A DNA stretch of 64,000 nucleotides from Capsicum annuum (GCF_002878395.1 NC_061111.1:27032913-27096912); one strand, 5' to 3'. Shown: positions 47,701 to 59,900, counted from the stretch's first letter. A program made the numbers and translations. The notes: generated from the sequence alone by a model not told the origin.

Positions 47701-48868
47701 GATGGAGGAGGAGAAGAGCTTTGGTTGTATTTGTTTTGGGCCAGTTAGAATAAAGGGGCTTAGGTGGGTTGGGGTTTATGTCTAAGAAGTTAAACGAGAA
47801 TTCCTTCTCAAAAATAAAGAAGTTAAATGAGAATAATTGACTATAGTAACACTCCTGCATTCCTTGGGCATAATTCCTTAAGGCAGGAATTGCGTCATCA
47901 TAGCTGCTGTAAGATTCTCTGCGATCAAGAAGTTTTGGACTTGAAGATCCAAATTCCAAACCATTTCCAAAAGAGTTTCAAAATGAATGACGCTTCCTTC
48001 ACAACGCAAATTGCCTTTGCTTCGTATAGGAACAATTTCAGTTCTGCTTTATAAATGTTTTTTCCTCCCTTCTCAAAAAATGTTTCTGGCTCTGGAATCA
48101 ATTTCATAACCATCTAGCTTATGAATTTGTTTGTGTTAAACTTTTGCAGTTGCAATCATCTTCAGATTTTACGGAGGAGTTCGATTTTGCTGCAATGAAT
48201 GAGAAGTTCAATAAGGATGAAGTATGGGGTTATCTTGGAAAAACAAAACAAACAGCTAAAAAGATGGACGGCGAGGATATTGGTATAGTCAATGAGGACA
48301 AGGGGAATGAAGATGGTCATGGCTTGGATTCTAATGCTGATCCCAAAGTAGGTGTCAAACATTTTAACATGTATAAGCGAATTATCCACATGTTATTTTG
48401 CAGTATATTCGTCTCCACCAGCCCTTGAGTTATATTACTTATATAATTTGATTCAGTAAGCGTTTCAATTTTGGATCATTTACTTCTCCTTCTGATCTCT
48501 GTGCAGCCTGCCTATAATAAGGATGACTTCTTTGATAATATATCCCGCAACACAGTTGTTCGTGGAGGCAGGAATGGGCAGAATCGTTTGTCTCAGAGGA
48601 TGAGGCAGGATAGTGAGGTTTGTCTATACCCCTCAAACGAGTATTAGAAGGATTTTGATCAATTGCTATTGCACACTAGTTGCAGGAACTAACAAGTCAC
48701 TCCTTTTTATTTTCCATCCAGACTTTTGGTCATCAGCAAAGGCCTTATCCTGGGTATGGTGGTTATGGGCCTGGACATGGTGGGCACCGTGGTGGATATG
48801 GTTATGGTTGGGGAAGGGGGTATAATAACTATGGAAGTAGGGGTCGTGGAGGAGGGTACATGAGGTAA
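41706..48868 (+). CDS. DCP5: Decapping 5 / LSM14 (RAP55, Scd6) family protein, 534 aa, seven exons
   Basis: Exons: 41706-41880, 43846-43946, 45608-45679, 45840-46640, 48150-48347, 48507-48617 and 48722-48868. All introns are GT...AG and the summed frame is 1,605 nt with a final TAA. Residues 24-97 form the LSM14 domain ([52 protein letters not shown]). Residues 117-383 are proline/serine/glutamine-rich and probably disordered. The DFDF box is at about 389-415 ([20 protein letters not shown]), the FFD box at 452-461 ([10 protein letters not shown]) and the TFG box at about 472-489 ([17 protein letters not shown]). The tail (497-534) is glycine/tyrosine/arginine-rich. Family knowledge: these cytoplasmic proteins bind mRNA and decapping factors, nucleate P-bodies and repress translation. 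Somewhat shorter than Arabidopsis DCP5. Intact in every respect I can see. It could be the DCP5-like paralogue. Confidence 0.93.
42030..42165 (+). mobile_element. two SINE 3'-tail fragments in DCP5 intron 1
   Basis: GCTGCCCGGACACCACTGTT before an A-run at about 42080, and TGGCCGGACCACCACAGTTA at about 42115, both resemble the 3' end of the Au-type SINE seen complete at 47338. They lie side by side in the same orientation. Confidence 0.55.
42415..42745 (+). mobile_element. two tRNA-derived SINE copies in DCP5 intron 1
   Basis: The first (about 42415-42520) has GTGGGGTCTGGGGAGGATAG and CTACCTTGTGGAGGTAGAAA. The second (about 42570-42745) is TS-like, with GGAAGGGCCCGACC, CTATTGTACGCAGTC, GCGAGAGGCTGTTTTC and CATGACCTCCTGGTCACATG. 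Open frames here on both strands are by-products of the SINE sequence. Confidence 0.7.
44465..45480 (+). pseudogene. LINE reverse transcriptase fragment in DCP5 intron 2
   Basis: Begins with GGGATCCTTTATTTCCAGTG ([11 protein letters not shown]). The catalytic motif [13 protein letters not shown] follows at about 44610-44650, then [16 protein letters not shown] and [12 protein letters not shown] (44565-44882). Zinc-binding-region remnants include [10 protein letters not shown] and GVRYGD-like words to about 45400. Stops and frameshifts abound. Both ends are truncated, and it lies in the same orientation as DCP5, about 520 bp after exon 2 and 130 bp before exon 3. Confidence 0.8.
47338..47538 (+). 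mobile_element. Au-type SINE in DCP5 intron 4
   Basis: A near-complete copy: the tRNA-like head AGGGTGTGGCCTAGTGGTCA (box A region), GATTCAAATCCCAGCAGAGA (box B region), GGGAGGTGGCAGATATCCC, GAGGTGCGCGAAAGC and GTCCGGACACCACGGTTAT, ending in an A-run. Au SINEs are widespread in angiosperms. Confidence 0.82.
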
Positions 48869-49973
48869 CCTACCTATTCATTGGAATTTCACACGGTGTC
48901 CGATAATGCCGTTTTGCTGCAGTATTCAACCCAAATGCAGAGTAAATCTCCCGCTAGTTTATGACATTTGCTGAGGAGTTCAATACCAAATGTTACCAAA
49001 CTGCCAATTACTACAGTTGCCAGGTGTATTAGGAATTGTTGCTCATGGCTGGTTCATGTTATTTTTTGGTTCAGTGAGCCAGGTTTTTCTGTATGCTTCT
49101 TTACAGAGACTATTATTATCGTTCGTATGTATGCCCTGGTGGGGATTTGAGTTTTTCTATCACTTCATTTGTTCGGGATTTGACGTGTAAGTTGTCTGTT
49201 ATTTTCTCTAGCTCAAATTAGATACGGGAAATGAACTTTTTCTCATCATTCTCTGCAGTTTTAAAATACCTTGAACTTTGTCTAAACCAAAGTACTATAT
49301 TACTGATATTTTCAATGAAGATGCACTAGCAGGTTAATATATCTCTCTTTAATTTCTCTTGCATTTTGATGATGCTCTTTGTTGCTACCATTATATGTTC
49401 GCAGGTGCTAATTTTTGTGCATATATTGCCCTCTTGGCAAAAGGATGGCTTTTGCCTTTTTATTTTTCTCAAAATATGATGAAATTCTGTTGATAGTAAA
49501 CTGCAATTAAAGCTTTTCAATTGTTCACGTTGACCAAAAAAAATTCAAGCCCTTTCTCGAGGGTACCTTTCACGTGAGAGTCGTGAATATCGAACAGGAT
49601 TTTGGGAGGGGAACTGGTCCCTCTAATTTAGTTGATTTTTTTTTTTTTCTGATTCTTTTTTGAAGTTTTTCTTGGACAAGTTTTATACATTGATAAACAC
49701 GTCAATGCAAACTTTCCTGAGACGGTGGAGGATTTTTTAGCTGGCCACGTGCATTGCCGACTTATGAAGTATTAATTATACATTTCATAGTATTATTTGC
49801 AGTATGATAATACATCACCACCATGTGGAGAAGAAAACAATTATTTGCACTGTGATGACACATTATCACCATGTGGATAAAAAAACATCTTTTTCTTAGA
49901 TTATAGAAGGGCCACATGAAATGAAACATAGATTTCACTTTATTCTCCTTCCATCGCCTCAACAATCGCCCCA
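48869..49973. other. DCP5 3' UTR and downstream intergenic sequence
   Basis: The 3' UTR starts after the TAA at 48868. No clear end can be fixed. An imperfect direct repeat (ATCACCACCATGTGGA and TTATCACCATGTGGAT) lies at 49810-49885. No further gene seen. Confidence 0.5.
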
Positions 49974-50118
49974 TAGGGCTGGGCATATTTTGATTTTTCG
50001 ATTTTCTGGATCAGTTTTGGTTTTCAATTTTTAAAATTCGAACGGTTTGATTTTCAGTTTTTCAAAAAAAATAAATAAAAATAATTTCGATTAATCGAAA
50101 TTTTATAAATAATTAATA

Positions 50119-50158
<40 letters not shown>

Positions 50159-50753
50159 TAATATATAATAATATAATATAAATATATAATAGTAACCCTA
50201 ATAACTAATAAGTAATAGCACGCCACATACAACTAACAACATACATCAATCCAATAGTCGAACAATCGATCGAACCATAGACTGCCGGCGAGATCGTCGT
50301 TTGTACAACAACACCAGAGCCGGCGATCAGACGACCATTGTGGGCTACAGCGCGAAGTGCCGACTGTGGTCTTTCCGGCAGCGACCATTCTTTGGAGTTC
50401 CTATTATTTATGCAAACTTATGCATAATGAAATATATTATGTTAAACTTATGGTTATATCATTTAATTTCATCCATGTTGAGTTATTTATATCTGGAAAT
50501 GAAAAATAGGTTGAATTATTCTTTTTAATAAAAAATATTAATTTTAAATGTCCAGTCATAACAAAGAGAGGTTTACTACTTTAATCTTAAAAATAGAAAT
50601 GGAAATTCAAACTAGTCGAACAGAATTTGTAGAAATCGAACTGAACCAAATTTATTTTGGTTTGATTACGGTTGTCATTTTTGTCAATTCGAAAATCGAC
50701 AAACCGAACCGATATTAAATTATCAAACTGAACAAATCGAATGTCCAGCCCTA
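49974..50753. mobile_element. non-autonomous hAT-like element (780 bp)
   Basis: The left end TAGGGCTGGGCAT and the right end, reverse-complemented TAGGGCTGGACATT, are inverted repeats of the TAGGG-type common in plant hAT MITEs. Inner arms rich in TCGAAA/TTTCGA and CAAACCGAACC-type words pair as well. The 8-bp flanks are only partly alike (ending CCCCA on both sides), so the target duplication is weak. It lies between the 3' ends of DCP5 and the DUF1218 gene. Confidence 0.7.
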
Positions 50754-51118
50754 ATCCCCCAACCTAAAATAAAAAAGAAAGGGAAAGAACTCCGAAAACA
50801 AACGATTTTTTTTTTAGTCCAAACTTGGTAGATAAGAGTTATCTGAAATATGTGGTGGTAAGATGTAATAGATATTCCACACAAATTAACCCGGAAACCA
50901 CAGTTGTAAAAAGGAAACATAAGACAGGCTAAAATCTGCAAAGATAGAATAGTTGCACATTTTATTTTGAATTTGGATCTTATGTGCTTTCTTTTAGGAG
51001 GAAGAAGAGCATTGATTCTCTATCTCTATAATAAAAAGGAATAATTAAAAAATTGTTGCTAAGTAAGTCTATACATTTTGTATTTCATTTCTCATCTTGT
51101 ATATATCTTTCTACGTAT

Positions 51119-52706
51119 TCAATTACTTGTAGAGGTATCTTGCCATCTTGTTTGTACCGGATTCTTCTTCTTTATTTTCAAGGTGAGGTAAGCAAGTGTT
51201 GAGCTCAAAGTTACAAATACCAAAATTGCTGAAATAATGTAGACACCATCTTTGACTATGTAACATTCACCATCAAGCCACCCTTCACCAAGTGGTTGGC
51301 TTTTGCTCATGCTAATGCTAGTTCCTATCAAAATTATTCCCATCACAAAGCTCATCCTGCAAAATATCCAATCAACAGTCCATTTATAACTAAGTGGTCT
51401 AGATTTCAGAGCCCAACACAAAATTCTAAAACAAATAATCATGAAAAGACACTATTCTATGTATAGAAAGTATTTTGATTGGAAAATTATACAAACTTAC
51501 ATCAAGAAAAGATACTAATATTTTATAAATTGATGAATTTTTATGGCGCTGATATTGAAACTTTTAAGAAATTCAATCCATTCACATTCACTTTTACTTG
51601 TCCATCATACTAAAAATATATATTCATTTTTGCTTGTTCAGTTTAAAACTAAGAGATAATTTATCATTTAGTTCTTAATTTATCCTTGACTGTAATCATA
51701 TCCTAACGCATTTTCAAACATTGAATTATTATATTCAAAGTGTAATAGAATAACATATCATTTAGTTCTTAATTTATCCTTGACTGTAATCATATCCTAA
51801 CGCATTTTCAAACATTGAATTATTATATTCAAATAATAGAGTAACATGACTAAGTTTCTATTCTATCAAATGACTTAAGTATAGAAGTTTTTCAATTCAA
51901 GTTGATAATTTTTCCTTATTTACACATGATAAAAATATTTATGATAAATCAATCATTTTCACTTTTAAAGAAAAGAAAGTGAAGAATTTACGTTATTTAT
52001 AACGATGGCATAAATCTTTTTTAGACTATTATATCATTTTTATCTGTTATAACAAGTACTTTATCTTATTTTTTTGAATTGCATATTTACATTTGTTGAA
52101 GTCTTAGATGATATCTTTCGAATGATTTTTTTTTTTTTCGTTGATAATGTTTATAACTTAAACTTGAAAAGAAATGGCATGTTAGAAATGGATGGAGTAC
52201 CTACCATGAAAGAACACAAATGAGGCTGTTAAAGGTAAGCTTCTTGTTAGGCTTTGAACTGTTTTGATGGTCCCTTGAGAAGCAAATTGTACATATCAAC
52301 AAGTTCCCAATCACTTGTGCAATTAATAAACAAATTAAAGCTCCAATCCCCAATTCAAAGGCCACACTTCCTGGCAAGTAACACCATTTTCCATCAAACC
52401 TGAGATCTTTCTTCTGCCAGAGAGAAAAAAAAACAATCAAATAAAATTGATCAAACCGAAAATTCCAATTGACAAAAATAAAGGGTCGGACCACAAGGTT
52501 CTATTGTATGCAACCTTATCCACTGTTTCTGCATGACCTCCTGATCAAATGACGACAACTTTACCAGTTATGTCAAAACGAAGGAAAAAGGAAAAGCTTA
52601 CCTTTGTTTTCTTGAATTCAGCAGCTATGCATAGAGAGATGGAAACAAGGCCAAGGGCAGTGATAAGGGAGACAAGAATTGGGTATATGAATTGGTGATT
52701 TTCCAT
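51119..52706 (-). CDS. DUF1218 family membrane protein, 183 aa, three exons
   Basis: Exons on the - strand: 52706-52602, 52413-52205 and 51356-51119, with GT...AG introns and 552 nt in frame to a stop. Four hydrophobic segments are predicted at about residues 7-29 (FIYPILVSLITALGLVSIS), 52-80 (FELGIGALICLLIAQVIGNL), 96-117 (LICVLSWMSFVMGIILIG) and 142-163 (YIISAILVFVTLSSTLAYL). The conserved family cysteines are in CYLPG and GECYIVKDG and in the ICTIC helix. A lysine-rich tail ends TSTSN. Some plant DUF1218 proteins (MWL1/2) influence secondary-wall lignin and others act in leaf symmetry. The specific role here is unknown. I chose the ATG at 52706 because it starts directly before the first helix; an in-frame ATG at 52769 would add 21 residues. 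Confidence 0.85.
51662..51833. repeat. 78-bp direct repeat in the DUF1218 intron 2
   Basis: TATCATTTAGTTCTTAATTT through ATTATTATATTCAAA occurs at 51662-51739 and again at 51756-51833, with no mismatch seen and a 16-bp spacer. Confidence 0.88.
52478..52565 (+). mobile_element. truncated TS-like SINE in intron 1 of the DUF1218 gene
   Basis: GGTCGGACCACAAGGTTCTA, TTGTATGCAACCTTAT and GCATGACCTCCTGATCAAAT match the TS-type SINE body. It is antisense to the gene and ends about 36 bp from the exon 1 donor, in an intron of only 188 bp. Confidence 0.65.
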
Positions 52707-52769
52707 AACACTTTTTTTTTTCTTCTCTTTATGGGGTTGTGTTTCAATGAGAGAATAAAGAGAGAGCAA

Positions 52770-53266
52770 AAGAGAGAAGGGGGCAAAGTAGAAAAAACTG
52801 AGGTTTCAAAGAAATCTTGAAGATTACTCAAAGGATATATGGTTTGGTGGTAGACAAGGTCTCTTTGATGTCTTTGATTTTTCTTGGAAATATAGGTATC
52901 AATTCTTGATTGTAATTAACTCATTTTTTTGTTTTTGGATTAATGTAATCACACCCATGATAAATGATCATCATTTGGTCAACTCTTAATGAACTGTTCT
53001 TATGGATTTTCAAGTTGTTGACGGAGAGAGACATTTGTTGGGGTGGGTGGAGTGAGAGGTGGGGGAGTTGGAGTGTTTTTTATGGTTATGACTAAGTACA
53101 TCCTTATTTGTTTTGAAGAGGTTTATGTGGGGAAGGGGAGTTTTAAGGATAGATTTCTACAATTGGATATAATTAATGTAACAAATTTTCTTCACTTACA
53201 ATTAATAAGGTATTTTATGAAATTAAGGATAAGCTTCTTTTATTTTTTAATCAACTTTTTTTTAAC
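52770..53266. other. upstream region of the DUF1218 gene
   Basis: This holds the promoter side of the - strand gene. A GGGTGGAGTGAGAGGTGGGG purine-rich stretch lies at about 53042-53075. No element or gene recognised, and the short + frame at 53043-53318 has no support. Confidence 0.4.
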
Positions 53267-53556
53267 TTGTTTGGTTTGCAGATCAATTTATTCTGGGATT
53301 ATAATTCTGAAATTATAATCCTTGAATAAATTTATTTTTTCGAGAGGTAACATAAAATAATACTACCAAGTTAGATGAGATAAGGTATTCTGGGAGGTGA
53401 CATAAAAGTATACTGTCAAATTAGATAAGATAAAACGAAATATCCACGATTAGTTTGAAATTAAAATCAGATTTTACTTAGTTGATGACAAATTCAACTA
53501 AATAAATTATAAATTTAAATTCAAACTAAATTGTGGATATCCCACGAACCAAACAA
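53267..53556. mobile_element. Tourist-like MITE (290 bp)
   Basis: Perfect 10-bp terminal inverted repeats TTGTTTGGTT and AACCAAACAA. TTAAC occurs on both sides (53262-53266 and 53557-53561), which includes the TTA/TAA target typical of PIF/Harbinger Tourist elements. No coding. Confidence 0.72.
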
Positions 53557-53561
53557 TTAAC

Positions 53562-54179
53562 TTTGTGTTTTGTTAAAACAACATATGCAATATACGCTAC
53601 AATAATAATAATAATAAAGGCTTAAGCTGTAACAAACATGCATTTTAATAAAGTGGTAAAACTTTTATCGATATTAGCTAAGTACAACTAGATCTAGTAT
53701 CGTTATAGGTTGTTGAAGCATTTACAAAAAGTGCTAAAATATAATTGCCTTTAAAAAATTAATTTAATAATAATTACACTAATATCATTAAATATCTTTT
53801 TTTTGGGTATAATAGTAGGATACTGTATTAAATACTTATTTTTAGTATTTTATAATAAATTTTTATTGACATAAAGCATCAATAACTCATGACCTCTTAA
53901 ATTTATCGATTCCATTCATTTTATACTTCCAAATCCCTCCCACACGTTAGGAGTATCAAATTACCCTTCTACAAACCAAAGAGGAAAAAAAAATATTTAA
54001 TTAGTCAATTACAGATCAAATGAGAAAGTAGATAATTAGAACAAAGACAGAAAATAATTAAATGTATTTGACTTTTTGAGCTGTATCTGCCACTGAGTGA
54101 TGCAATTTTGCAGATGATCTGGGAAGTAACGAGACAAATGAGAAAGAAACTTTTAAAAATAAAAAAATAAAAAAATTGG
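53562..54179. other. AT-rich intergenic stretch
   Basis: No gene or clear repeat, apart from a short (AAT)n run at about 53600-53617. Confidence 0.5.
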
Positions 54180-54419
54180 TACTTCTTCATTTTCATTTTA
54201 CTTGACTTATTTATTAAAAGTAATTATTTTAATTTATTTATTTAATTATAAATAAAGAAAAATTTATATTAATATTTTTATTTCTATTTTTAGTATTACA
54301 GAATTGTATAAAATACTAAGATTAAAATTTAAAATTTTAAAATATCATTAACAAAATTAATTTAGTAAAATATAATTCTAAATTTAACAGGGATAAAGTA
54401 AAATAAATCAAAGAGAGTA
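54180..54419. mobile_element. Stowaway-like MITE (240 bp)
   Basis: The left end TACTTCTTCATTTTCATTTT and the right end, reverse-complemented TACTCTCTTTGATTTATTTT, are imperfect inverted repeats bounded by TA. The interior is AT-rich and partly self-complementary. Confidence 0.5.
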
Positions 54420-54639
54420 TTTTAGATAGTGGAAGACTTGAGTAAAGTTTCCACAAAGACCAATTTATGGTGGACCACCAATATGGATGCTAACAATTTC
54501 GTTTGTCACACTATTTTGGACCCATTTAAAAATTTAGACGTGTGGAATGAGCACAATAATTTACCAAGTATTTTGATGATGATGACCCTCCCTAACTGTT
54601 TGTGTATTAGATGAGATTTTAAGGCAGCTAGTAAAATAC

Positions 54640-56300
54640 CAACAATACTTTGCCTCTTTTCAAGTTCAATGAAGGGGGATTAACTTCCTAAACCCACTTA
54701 CAAAGATATCATTAATGAGACAAATCTACAAATCTCCAGTATTTTCTCTATAGACTTCACCAATTTATCATCCTTTACCTTATCCGTGGAGGAGGATTTC
54801 ATTAATCTCACCATATAGGACAAACAACACCTCTATCTCTCCTGGAAGTACACAGTTCAAATTAAAGTTTTTGGAAAAAAATTCAACTATCAGTTCATAA
54901 AGGACAAGCTTAAGGAACTATGGAAGCTTGAAGAGAAAATCATACTCATCAATTTGGGAATGGATTACTGCACAGTTAAACCCTCAATGGAGAAAAGCCA
55001 GCACATAGTCTTGCACGATGGGCCGTGGTTCATTGGAGGTCATTTCGTCATTGTGCCAGGTTGGGACAACTTTTGTTCCTTCAGAGAATCAAATTCACAC
55101 CACAACCATCTGGCTTAGGCTCCTCTCACCTTACCACGGAGTTCTACGACCACTTAATTATGGAGAAAATTGGGCAAAAAATTAAAAATTATTGAAAATA
55201 GATTCATGCGCACCCTCCATCTTGAGAGGAAGATATGCACGAATTTGTGTACAAATCCCCTTAGAAATCTCTATTCGGACATCCATCACCATTGCCAGTC
55301 ATAAATAATCCATCGGCTATGAGGGCGAAAGATTTTTGTGCACGAGAAGTGGGCGACTGGGTCATACGCTCGTCAATAGTATACACGCACCACCACAAAA
55401 ACCAATCCAACCCATAGAGGTTACTGTTAATACGAAGTCGAGAGCCAACGAATGAAAAATTGTCTAATTTGTAAAATAGAAAAAGTACACCAGCCGTGAG
55501 TCCTTATCAAAAGATCCAGGTAACCCAAATCATCCTCCTATTATGAAGGTAAAACTTTACAACGATACGACAAGTAAGTTCCCAGGCTTTTTCTCTGTCC
55601 GATTCCATTGCCGGAAAACTCTAAGTATGAAAATCAATTGAGACCTAACCAAGGAACCAAGTCTATTAGAGATAAAGCTGAGCCTTCAAATGATATTGGG
55701 CCTCACCTATCTTCTAAGAAAACAAGGCCTATGTGGAGCTCTGAGTTCTCCAAACCCTTCACCTACTCTGGGAATGTAAAATCCAAAGCCAATCCCATTA
55801 GTAACCCATTACTACAACCTCTGACTGACTTGACTATTCTAGCCGTAAAGTCAACCTAGTGCAACTCAGCTTTTTCTACGAAAGATCCTACTTTAGAGGG
55901 TAATCATTTCTCTTTCTTTAGACAAAATAACTCTCTCATTCTCTCAAAATATTCTACAACACCGGCACCTCCTAGTGGAGATGACATGACTGATGTTGTT
56001 TTGTTGGATCAATCAGTCGCCTCAACTATGAAAGGGCAAAATAGGGTTCCTCTAAAGAACCTGTTATATACATTCCTACTTACTTTTCTCCCACTTAACC
56101 AAAGAGGGAAAAAATAGATCCTTATTTTCCTCCCTATCCATCGAAGAAACCTCTAAGATTCATTTCTGCCCGTCTCTCCTTGAACCATGCCCCAACATCA
56201 TGGCTAGCAATGAGGGAACGAGACTTACAAGTGAAGTTCCAACTAGAGGTGTAAGGGACTATAATAACTCTCTTCATCAATAACCCTAAATATCTAGCCC
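54640..56300 (+). pseudogene. LINE D ORF1 (DUF4283 domain), broken
   Basis: The DUF4283 domain is readable at about 54790-55080: LSWKYTVQIKVFGKKFNYQF, KDKLKELWKLEEKIILINLG and HDGPWFIGGHFVIVPGWDNF are the family hallmarks. A basic/serine-rich C-terminal part follows, including the open stretch 55608-55859. Stops and frameshifts split it. Such ORF1 proteins bind LINE RNA. There is no sign of host-gene function. Confidence 0.75.
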
Positions 56301-56904
56301 ACTTAGTCAAAAAAGGGCTAAATCAAAGGTTCACAAACTCTGAACAAAACACCTGGATGACCACCCGCATGCAGGTGATGAGCCAAATTTCACTAGAGAG
56401 CCTCTCCCAAGATTTTTTGAACGATCTCATCCATAAGTTCATTTAGAGCATTCCTTTATTTTCCCACCCACCCCAGACCTCCTTTAAAAAGGCCTCATTT
56501 TGTGAAAGAGAATGGAAATCCCTTTTACTTTCGACTCTAGGAAGGGCTTTCTAAACTGAACACTCCACTGCCTCCAAAGTTAGAGCAGAGAAAGAACTGA
56601 GAAAGTAACATGGAGATGTAATCAATCCTATACTCCATGAAGGTTCCAAAGGCAGATGTACTAATATTGGAAAATCCACTAATCCTAGAGTTTATGGAAT
56701 CGATAAATGAAATGATACTCTTACTTTGTCCGGTAAACCTTATGAAGTTTGAACTAGGAATACAACTATAAAATCTCAATAGTCAGGGCTTCTTTATATA
56801 AAATATAACTCCCTTCTCCAGGATAAGAAAGAGAATAGAACCAATGAACCCATCCGATCCACTGGGAAAGGGGAATGATACACTTCAACACCCAAGACCA
56901 ATGA

Positions 56905-59900
56905 TAAATCTCATAATATGAAATGCTAGGGGTGATAATAATGCAAGATTCCAAAGATGTTATTTCATCATATTAGGTATTCCTAAGCCTTCTACGTTGG
57001 ATTTCTTGAGACTAGGATGAGTGACTACTCCTAACTAGTTGAAAAACTAGGTTTTTACAAGCATATTCAGTCTGGTGCTACAAGTCTTTATGGGATATAG
57101 TTCTTATGTGGAATTAGGATCTTCTCAATATCACGGATATCTCTATTTCTACTTAGAGAATCCATGTTTCTTTCCAGTAACCTGCTCCCTTATATATGTT
57201 TTCTTAGCATCATATATGCTGTAAATATTTTTGAGGATAAAAAAGCCTTGTGGGATCAACTTAAGACTATTGTTGATATAGTTAATAGGGACAATCAGAG
57301 TAATTGTCTTATAGGTGGGAATTTCAATAAAATTCTCAAAGCATCTAACAAGTTTGGAGGCAATGTTATCAATAACAATAGAGCCAACTACTTCTGAAAT
57401 TGCATTAACCATTGCAAACTAGTTGATTTAGGCTTCAAAGGAAGCAAATATACTTGGACCAACAAAATTTATAGAAATAGAAACAACCTAATTCTAGAAA
57501 GACTAGATGGATGTTTTACTAATGACTCTTGGATCCACAAATACACTGAAACCTCTAGCACTCACTTACCTAGAACTCATTTCGACCATTATTCTTTGCT
57601 GGTTAATTTCAATAGAAACACTTCTTATGCTGTTGACAAACCTTTAGAATGAAAAGTATATGGTGCTCCCAGCAAGATTTCTCTAATTTAGTCAAACACC
57701 CTTTTGAAAATTTCAATAACCTCATAGAGTTCTACTCCCACTCTAAATTCTCTGTTAAAATTTGGAATAAAGAGAATTTTGGAAATATTTTTTTAAAAAA
57801 GAGGACCATCCCTGCAAGATTAGTTAGTATCCAAAAATCTCAAAACTACCCCACTAACTCCTATTTGCATGATCTTAAGAGGTTCCTTGCTAAGAACTTC
57901 AATAACATCCTCAGACATAAAAATGAGTTTTGAAAACTCAAGTCTAAGATTAATTGGTTAGTTGATGGGGATACTAACACTAGGTTCTTCCATACCTCCA
58001 CTTTAAATAGAAGGAAAATAAGCTCTTTCAATGCTCTTCAAGATGATAGTGAAAACTGGATCTATGATCCAACAGAATAAGGGCCAAAATCTAAGATTTT
58101 TTATATTGCCTAATTTACCACTGACCGCTCTTACTTTCACTGTAGAGTCCAATCTAACCTTCTGTGTATGGCTTCATTAGAATGGATGATCATCTATTTC
58201 TTGATTGCCTCCTCCCCAGGAGGTTAAAAGAGACACCTTCAACTTTAAGCCTATAGAAGCTCCTTATTCTGATGGCCTTCATCCCTCACCAAAAGTACTA
58301 GGATATCCTAGGCCCCCTTAATAATTTTTACTTGAAGACCTTCTCAACTAGAAGCTTGGAGGAATAATCAACTCCACTTATCTGTGTTTCATTTCTAAGT
58401 GTGCCAATGCCCTCACTATTAGGAATTTCGAAGCTATTAGTCTATGTAACACCCAATACAAAATAATTATTAACAGGATCACGCCCCTCTTATTAGGGTC
58501 AAGCTCCTTTTACTTTTTATTATTGGCAAGAATCAGGCTAGCTTTCTCTCTAAGAGAATAGCTTTTAATAATCCTATAATAGTCCAGGAATTTATTACTC
58601 ACCACTCTAAGATGAGAAGGAACTAAGCTATATAATTCTCAAAATCGTCTTAAGAAAAGCCTTTGATAGACTTAAATGGTTGTTCATTGTATTGGCTCTC
58701 CACTTTTTCAACCTACCTAAGAGTCTAATCTTTCTCATAATGTTTTTCTTCACTTTCTCCACCATACTATCCTTGTCAATAGGATCAAAACCAATTCCTT
58801 TAAATCCACCAAAAGTATTAGACAAGGTGACCCTATGTCCCCTTACATCTTTATTCTTTGAATGTAATTGCTCTGTAGGAGAATCAACCATGAAGTAGAC
58901 ATTCTTAATTGAGACCCCATCTCTATTAGCATGGGAGGACCTAAAATCTCCCACTTTATTTTTTTACTGATGATCTCACTCTCTTTGCAAAAGCTATTCC
59001 TAGCAATTGCAATATTATCAACAAGATCCTCTCCAATTTTAGTACCTTCTCTAGTATGAAAATGAACTCCACCAAGTTCAAAGTTATATTCTTTGGATAC
59101 TATTCCAATGTTATCATCCAATCCATGTCTGACCTTCTATCCATTAAGGCTAGGAATTCCTTTGGTAGATACTTTGGTTTCTACATCTTCTATAGAAAAC
59201 CTACCAACTCTGAGTTTTAGTTCATTATGGATAATTTCAAAACCTAGTTAGCGGGTTGGAAGACCAAATTGTTGAACTTAGTTGGTAGAACAACCCTGAC
59301 CAAAACCTTTCTTAATAGCATTACAAATCAGGTGATGCAGTACATCAATCTCTCTTCCAAGATCCATAAACTCATCAAGAGGATTCAGTGAAATTTTATT
59401 TGGGGATCCGCGGATTAAAAGAGAAAGATGCAATCGGTAAATTGGGATACTATCACACTTTTTAAGAAAGAAGGTGGCTTGGGCATTCAGAAGGCTGAAT
59501 TAAAGAACTCTACTATGCTTACTAGACTCTCATGGATATTGTCCATAAAACTATAATTTGTTCTCCCACAAGCACCAGGATTTGGAAAGGCATCATAAAC
59601 GATTAGGAAACTTTTAATCAATCCTCTCAGTGGATCACTCATAATGGGGACCTTGTAAACTTCTAGTTTGATAGGTGGTTACCCAATCATCCAACCCTGA
59701 GATAATGTATTGCTGGACCCATACCTAGGGACCATATACGGATCAAACTCCCTAAATTTTGGTTAAATGACACTTGAAACTTTGATTCTCTCCCTATGTA
59801 CCTTCATTCTCAGTCGGTCCACTCCATCACTAATTTCATTATCCTAAATCCTAGGTCCAACAAAGATCATCTCATCTGGAGACTAACAGAAAATAGCCTC

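Noticed and set aside
47663..47959. 98-codon open frame on the - strand
   Set aside because: Intronic to DCP5, no domain, probably chance.
54429..54614. 61-codon open frame before LINE D
   Set aside because: No recognisable domain; it may be LINE 5' sequence or chance, and I could not fix the LINE boundary there.
58628..59121. Open frames of 108 and 92 codons on the - strand
   Set aside because: Shadows of the LINE D reverse transcriptase, which reads on the + strand here.
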